From NCBI RefSeq assembly GCF_001424305.1, contig NZ_LMPD01000002.1, positions 47,531-111,530 on the forward strand: a stretch of 64,000 nt of DNA, written 5' to 3'. Position 1 is the stretch's first letter; every line of letters starts with the position of its first letter. The position numbers were made by a program, and so were the translations under genes. The notes beneath the pieces were generated by a model. It saw only the letters and a list, made by a program, of their open reading frames with translations, was not told the DNA's origin and did not search any database. Shown here in pieces: positions 59,408 through 64,000 of this stretch. This DNA is from Pedobacter sp. Leaf176 (GTDB lineage: Bacteria > Bacteroidota > Bacteroidia > Sphingobacteriales > Sphingobacteriaceae).

Positions 59408-62163
59408 TTGTACTTTAAATTAAATTTATAATAACCCGAACCAATGGAAACTTTGGTTTTCCCGTTCTCAACACCGGCGTCTGTAAATGTTGCATTGTAT
59501 TCTTCAGCAATAGCTGTTTCTGGCAAAGCCGGAAAGTAAACCGTTGCTTTTGTATTTACCGGAACCTTAACTTCCAGCGTAAATTCTTTATCTGTTTTTC
59601 TCCAGGCAGATGAAATTTCACCGTATGGCGAATAGTAGCTTACATTTGCAGAAGTTAAGTTGCCAACTATTTCCGGCTCAATCACAACGTGCTTAAAAGC
59701 AACTGAATTTTCCGCCTGACGAATACCGCCAACCCCACTGTAAAGCCATTCCATTAAGTGCCCAAGCATAAAATGATTATTTGAAACCGTTGGAAGTGCC
59801 GCCCATGATTCGGTTAAAGCGGTTGCGCCTTTGGCAATTTGCATTCCGTAACCCGGTACGTCAGATCGGCTGTTCATATCAAAAATCACATCTGATTTTC
59901 CAGCATCTTCCAAAACACGTAAAACATAACGGTAGCCAATGTCGCCGGCAGTTAAACTGTTTTTCCGATCTCGGATATCCTTAACCAAATTATCGACAAC
60001 CTCATTTCTATCCTTATCCTCAACCAAACCCATATAAACTGCCATGGCATTAGCAGCTTGCGAACCCGTTGCATATTGCTTGGTTTTAGGGTCGAAAAAT
60101 TTATCATTAAAAGCTTTTCTTACTTTGACTGCCAATTTTGAATAACTTGAAGCATCTGCTTTTTTACCCAAAATCGTTGCCATTTTTTCTAAAATTTTCA
60201 AGTCGTAATGGTAAATGGCAGTTCCTGTAACACCCATTGGTGTTAATTGAGAAACGCCTGGCGATTGCGGCCCCAAATCATACCAATCGCCTAAACCTTG
60301 AGACAAAATATGATTGTCTGCTTTGGTAGCTAAATAATTAATGTATCGCTGCATCATCGGATAATATTCCTTCAACGCCTGCTTATCGCCATACCATTGA
60401 TACAAATACCATGGCAACAAAATACCACTGCTTCCCCATTCAGGCGAGTCGCGAAACATATCACCACCCCATTCAAATTTCACATATTCTGGTGCAATTT
60501 CAGGAATTAAGCCGTTTGGCAACTGCGAATTTTTCATGTCCTGCAAAGCTTTTTTGAATAAGGGTGCAGCGTCATAATTGTAGCCAACAGAATTGCCCAT
60601 TAAATGCAATTGCTCTAACCAACCCAGCTTTTCCCGATGTGGACAATCCGTAAAAACACTAACCATATTACTTCTTATAGACCAGTCAATTAGCTTAAAA
60701 GTTTTATTGAACAACTCATTCGACGAAGCGAATTTGCCAACTGGTTCCGCTGCATTTCGAATGTGCAAAGCCTTTAAATTTTCGATTATCGCTTTGTTTT
60801 GCGCATTTTCATTTCCTGTTGGAACCGCGCCTTTCACCTGAAGGTATCGAAAACCAGTATAAAAAAACTTTGGCCGCCAGACTTCTATACCATCTCCTTT
60901 CAAAACGTAAGTAAAGTAAGATGGTCCGCCGATATTTTTCTGCGTTACCGAGCCGTCAGCTTTTATTAATTCGGCTGGCGTAATTCGAACGGTATCTCCC
61001 TTTTTGCCTCGGACTTTCAACTCGATAATAGCTGATGAATTTTGACCCATATCGTAGACCCATTCGCCATTAGCAACAGCTGTACTATTTTGTGCTGTAA
61101 AACTATCGAACACTTTTACATGCTCTTCCTTTTGTGCATTTAATTTCGGTCCATCAACCAACAAAGCCGATTTCCATTGCCGGTCATCGAATCCGGCTAA
61201 ATCCCATCCCTTTTGTTCGAGATTTGCATTGTAATCTTCACCGCCATAAATACTTGAAAATGTAACTGGTGAGGGAGCCGTTTTCCAACTCTGGTTGCTG
61301 ATGATATTTGCAGAAGTACCGTCGGTGTATTCAACCAAAACACGGCAAATCATTTTCGGATAACCGTATGCAACCTTTAATTTTCTATACCGTTCTTTAA
61401 CTGGAGGAACATAATAAAAACCATTTCCAAGCATTACGCCAATCGCATTATTCCCTTTTCGAAGCTGTTTGGTAATGTTATACGAAACATACAAAGCCTC
61501 TTTATCATATTTTGTCCAGCCGGGCGCTAAAAAGTCAACGCCAACTTTATTGCCGTTTAGAGTCATTTCGAAATGACCTAAGCCCGAAATAAAAGCCGTT
61601 GCTTTTTTGATGGCTTTAGCAACAGAAAAATCTTTACGAAACATTGGCAAAATGTTGTTTGCATAGTATTTATCCTTTTTGCCATCCGTTGGAAGCGTGT
61701 TCACGTTCGAGTCCACAAGCTTTTCGAAAGCAATCCATTTTGCACCGAACCAATCTTCCGGGTTAAGCAAACCCATTTGCCAAAAAGCATTAGCGCTCCA
61801 GGCAGATTGATTTCCGAAACTATCCCAAACACGAACTTTCCAATAATAAGTCTTTGTTGATATAAGTTTAGCACCTTTATATTGTATTTGAATCGACTGA
61901 CCAGAATTCACTTTTTTTGTATCCCAAACGTCGCCGATATTTTTATTCAGATTAACCAAACTGCTTGAAACCAATAACTGGTAGGCAGTTTGCATTACAT
62001 TGTGCTTTGATGACAGTAATTTCCAACTCAAATTCGGAGAAACAAAATCGATCCCGATTGGGTTAATCCGGTACCCGCAACTTAAATAAGCAACCTTAAT
62101 GTCCAGTGCAAAAATTGGAAAACTGAATAAAGAAAGCCAGAAAAAGACTAATATTTTGCTCAT
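59404..62163 (-). CDS. GH78 family alpha-L-rhamnosidase
   Basis: A 919-residue exported inverting rhamnosidase. Signal peptide 1-19 (ending IFALD), an Ig-like N domain (YRINPIGIDFVSPNLSWKL, TKTYYWKVRVWDSFGNQSAWS), jelly-roll domain with ASGLGHFE-type ISGLGHFEMTLNGNKVG, LGNGFYYVP, and the (alpha/alpha)6 catalytic domain containing the GH78 signature TDCPHREKLGWLEQ, LPWYLYQWYGD and GLGDWYDLGP. First gene of the four-gene hydrolase set. The 273-bp gap to the divergent IclR gene must hold its promoter. Rhamnose released would feed the rhaT operon. Confidence 0.92.
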   Translation of the reverse strand: MSKILVFFWLSLFSFPIFALDIKVAYLSCGYRINPIGIDFVSPNLSWKLLSSKHNVMQTAYQLLVSSSLVNLNKNIGDVWDTKKVNSGQSIQIQYKGAKLISTKTYYWKVRVWDSFGNQSAWSANAFWQMGLLNPEDWFGAKWIAFEKLVDSNVNTLPTDGKKDKYYANNILPMFRKDFSVAKAIKKATAFISGLGHFEMTLNGNKVGVDFLAPGWTKYDKEALYVSYNITKQLRKGNNAIGVMLGNGFYYVPPVKERYRKLKVAYGYPKMICRVLVEYTDGTSANIISNQSWKTAPSPVTFSSIYGGEDYNANLEQKGWDLAGFDDRQWKSALLVDGPKLNAQKEEHVKVFDSFTAQNSTAVANGEWVYDMGQNSSAIIELKVRGKKGDTVRITPAELIKADGSVTQKNIGGPSYFTYVLKGDGIEVWRPKFFYTGFRYLQVKGAVPTGNENAQNKAIIENLKALHIRNAAEPVGKFASSNELFNKTFKLIDWSIRSNMVSVFTDCPHREKLGWLEQLHLMGNSVGYNYDAAPLFKKALQDMKNSQLPNGLIPEIAPEYVKFEWGGDMFRDSPEWGSSGILLPWYLYQWYGDKQALKEYYPMMQRYINYLATKADNHILSQGLGDWYDLGPQSPGVSQLTPMGVTGTAIYHYDLKILEKMATILGKKADASSYSKLAVKVRKAFNDKFFDPKTKQYATGSQAANAMAVYMGLVEDKDRNEVVDNLVKDIRDRKNSLTAGDIGYRYVLRVLEDAGKSDVIFDMNSRSDVPGYGMQIAKGATALTESWAALPTVSNNHFMLGHLMEWLYSGVGGIRQAENSVAFKHVVIEPEIVGNLTSANVSYYSPYGEISSAWRKTDKEFTLEVKVPVNTKATVYFPALPETAIAEEYNATFTDAGVENGKTKVSIGSGYYKFNLKYK

Positions 62164-62391
62164 TAAATAATTTACACCTTTATGGTATTTTATTTAGATT
62201 TATAATTGGTTATCAGCGACAATAGCAATTGAAAGAATCTACTCTTTTCTTCAACCATAAAGCTAAAATTTATGACCAAAGCAAATATTTACCGCTTAAT
62301 TCAAATATAAATATTTTTTTTAAATATGAAAACTTTTAATGCTTTAGATTGATATCCAATCTTTCTAAATGGTAAAATGAAAAGCATTTTG

Positions 62392-62399
62392 TATGTTTG
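62392..62399 (+). promoter_or_regulatory. Putative -7 promoter element of the IclR gene
   Basis: TATGTTTG matches TAnnTTTG exactly, 37 bp before the IclR start codon. No -33 match at the expected distance. Confidence 0.45.
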
Positions 62400-62436
62400 A
62401 AATTCTAAAATAAGCTACGACCAAATTTAAACCCGC

Positions 62437-63210
62437 ATGCACGAAAAGGAATTGAAATATCAAGCACCTGCCTTAGATAAAGGACTTGATATATTGGAAT
62501 ATTTATCAGCACAATCTATTCCCTTATCCCAAACGGAAATTGCGGTTGGCATTGAAAAAACGCCGAATGAAATTTACCGGATGTTAATGAGTTTGGAGAG
62601 TCGTGGTTATATTTTACGTGATGAAGTTTCTGGAAAGTACAGACTTTCGTTAAAGCTGTTTTACCTTTCGCACAGGCATTCGCCGATGGACGAGTTGCGC
62701 AAAGCAGCTCAATTTCCATTAGAAGAATTGGCCAATACCATTCGCCAATCTTGCCACCTGAGTATCTTATATATGAACCAGGTTATGGTGATTATCCATG
62801 CCAAAAGCCCAGGCCCAATTGCGTTATCAATTGAAGAGGGAAATTTGTTTCCGTTACCTTTAACGGCATCAGGAAAGGTTTTATTGGCTTATATGCCCGA
62901 AGGTGAACGCAATGTAACCTTAAAAAATAATGCAGTTTTTAAAAAATATTCAAAGCCACAACAGGAAGATTTTATTAACTCTTTAAAAGATATTCAAAAA
63001 AAGGGATCGTATTTCAAAAACAGCGATTCCGTTTCCGGTGTAACCGACATTTCCGTTCCTATCGGAATTGGAGGCAATAACGGTATCATTGCCTGTTTAA
63101 CCATTTCGATGTTAAATGCTTTGAATAACGATAGGGCGATTGGAAATGATACCATTCTTGCGGAAGCTAATAAGTGTGTTAAAAAGATTGAGCAAAGAAT
63201 TGGGGTATAA
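62437..63210 (+). CDS. IclR-family transcriptional regulator
   Basis: A 257-residue regulator. The N-terminal winged helix (about 8-70; ALDKGLDILEYLSAQSIPLSQTEIAVGIEKTPNEIYRMLMSLESRGYILRD pattern) and C-terminal effector domain (CHLSILYMNQVMVIIHAKSPGP, LPLTASGKVLLAYM, SVSGVTDISVPI, ACLTISMLNAL) are typical of IclR. Divergent from the GH78-led hydrolase operon and convergent with a second GH78-like gene; it is the only regulator within the 30-kb cluster and so the likely controller. IclR proteins often sense sugar-acid or ketodeoxy-sugar intermediates. Confidence 0.88.
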   Translation: MHEKELKYQAPALDKGLDILEYLSAQSIPLSQTEIAVGIEKTPNEIYRMLMSLESRGYILRDEVSGKYRLSLKLFYLSHRHSPMDELRKAAQFPLEELANTIRQSCHLSILYMNQVMVIIHAKSPGPIALSIEEGNLFPLPLTASGKVLLAYMPEGERNVTLKNNAVFKKYSKPQQEDFINSLKDIQKKGSYFKNSDSVSGVTDISVPIGIGGNNGIIACLTISMLNALNNDRAIGNDTILAEANKCVKKIEQRIGV

Positions 63211-63272
63211 ACTGTTCTTATTGTCGTTGCTTGCCTGCCGCAGGGAAGCAAATAACGACCGAACACAGTAAG

Positions 63273-64000
63273 TTATCCCGAATATTTCAAATTGTAATCT
63301 CTGCCTTTCTCAATCGTTATTTCATAAACGCCTTTCGAAACTTCCTTAACTTCTGCACCTTTTACCACAGGCATGGTTTTGCTACCTATTCTTAATTTTC
63401 CTGTTCCCACGGCAGACGAAATTTTAATTTCTTTTTTACTGCAGTACAAGGAGACATCGCCATTAGCAGTCGGTACCTTTCCCTCCATCCATTCTAAGCC
63501 ACCCAAATTTGGCGTAATGGTATAGGTTTCATAACCTGGCGCAGTTGGCTCTACACCTAAATAATATTTACCCAACAAGTAAATCGGACTCGCACCCCAG
63601 GCATGGCAAAGGCTTTTTCCAAATGGCCTGCCATACATTTCTAAATGCGCTGCTCCTTTTTTATCTGGATTATATTCTTCCCAGAAAGATGTTGCGCCGA
63701 GTTTTAACATTCCACCCCAATAGTTTTTCATTTCTTTTAAAACATAAGGTTGTTCGCCCATAGCACATAATGCCTCCAACTCATAGAAACGCATGTAAGG
63801 CGTTGTAATCTTTGCGACTTCATTGTTCAAAAGCACATCTTTTTTCACGGCTAACTTTTGTTCAGGGGTAAAATAATCAAAAAAAATTCCGAACATATTG
63901 GCGTAACGCGTTACATTATCCGTTTGCTTACCATCTATCCTACTGTGAACCAACGCGTTTTTATTTTGGTTCCAATACAAATCGAATATTTTGGCTTTTA
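63273..64000 (-). CDS. Second GH78-like alpha-L-rhamnosidase (3' part, runs off the window)
   Basis: The last 240 or so residues of a gene whose frame continues past the right edge. It shows the C-terminal half of a Bac_rhamnosid (alpha/alpha)6 domain: TPYMRFYELEALCAMGEQ, GATSFWEEYNPDKKGAAHLEMYGRPFGKSLCHAWGASPIYLLGKYYLGV, followed by the beta-sandwich tail. The Glu in FWEE and His-Ala-Trp region match the family. It converges with the IclR gene, a 62-bp gap containing a small GTCGTT-type inverted repeat between them. Confidence 0.78.
   Translation of the reverse strand, partial: KAKIFDLYWNQNKNALVHSRIDGKQTDNVTRYANMFGIFFDYFTPEQKLAVKKDVLLNNEVAKITTPYMRFYELEALCAMGEQPYVLKEMKNYWGGMLKLGATSFWEEYNPDKKGAAHLEMYGRPFGKSLCHAWGASPIYLLGKYYLGVEPTAPGYETYTITPNLGGLEWMEGKVPTANGDVSLYCSKKEIKISSAVGTGKLRIGSKTMPVVKGAEVKEVSKGVYEITIEKGRDYNLKYSG

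Overview
The window looks like a chromosome segment of a low-GC Bacteroidota bacterium, most probably Pedobacter or a close Sphingobacteriaceae relative. This rests on a SusC/SusD pair, many secreted glycoside hydrolases, Bacteroidota-type -7 promoter elements (TAnnTTTG), weak Shine-Dalgarno sites, and abundant short palindromic repeats. No tRNA, rRNA, phage, transposase or CRISPR array was recognised.

Layout. 1-4.4 kb (minus): secreted ankyrin protein, DUF2271 protein and a PepSY/flavodoxin/FAD-NADPH reductase fusion. 4.6-9.2 kb (plus): membrane fatty-acid desaturase, a 55-residue membrane protein, a NagD-like HAD phosphatase and a Pif1/RecD-like helicase with an HRDC domain. 9.2-11.06 kb: about 15 tandem copies of a 134-bp unit built from nested palindromes. 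11.1-16.1 kb (minus): a SusC/SusD pair behind a clear SAM-I riboswitch, divergent from a TlpA-like thioredoxin-fold protein (16.25-17.5 kb).

17.6-24.9 kb (minus): a complete L-rhamnose operon running rhaT, aldolase/dehydrogenase fusion, isomerase, kinase and FMN-dependent lactate dehydrogenase, closed by a strong terminator. Together these take rhamnose to DHAP and, through lactaldehyde and lactate, to pyruvate. A divergent GntR/LacI-type regulator follows, then L-arabinose genes araB, araD, araA and an SSS sugar symporter on the plus strand, ending in a terminator and a second palindrome array (32.1-32.6 kb).

32.6-62.2 kb (minus): a roughly 30-kb catabolic cluster, apparently controlled by a divergent IclR regulator at 62.4 kb. 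The promoter-proximal genes are GH78 rhamnosidase, a GH43-like beta-propeller protein and two GH2 enzymes, linked by overlapping or nearly touching stop and start codons. Next comes an unusual cytoplasmic module: solute-binding-fold protein without signal peptide, CaiB CoA-transferase, second CaiB, second leaderless solute-binding protein, Gfo/Idh oxidoreductase and MaoC hydratase. Then follow a FucP-type symporter, GH106 rhamnosidase, GH127 beta-L-arabinofuranosidase, SGNH acetylesterase, DUF5703 protein, an L-fucose-dehydrogenase-like SDR with Asn in place of the catalytic Lys, and a zinc alcohol dehydrogenase. The enzymes suggest deconstruction of rhamnose-, arabinose- and galactose-containing plant polysaccharides or glycosides, feeding the rhamnose and arabinose pathways next door. 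A partial second GH78-like gene runs off the right edge.

The main candidates for something undescribed are the leaderless solute-binding/CoA-transferase module, the SAM-I-controlled SusCD pair, and dispersed palindromic repeats that have become the coded N-termini or signal peptides of several secreted hydrolases.
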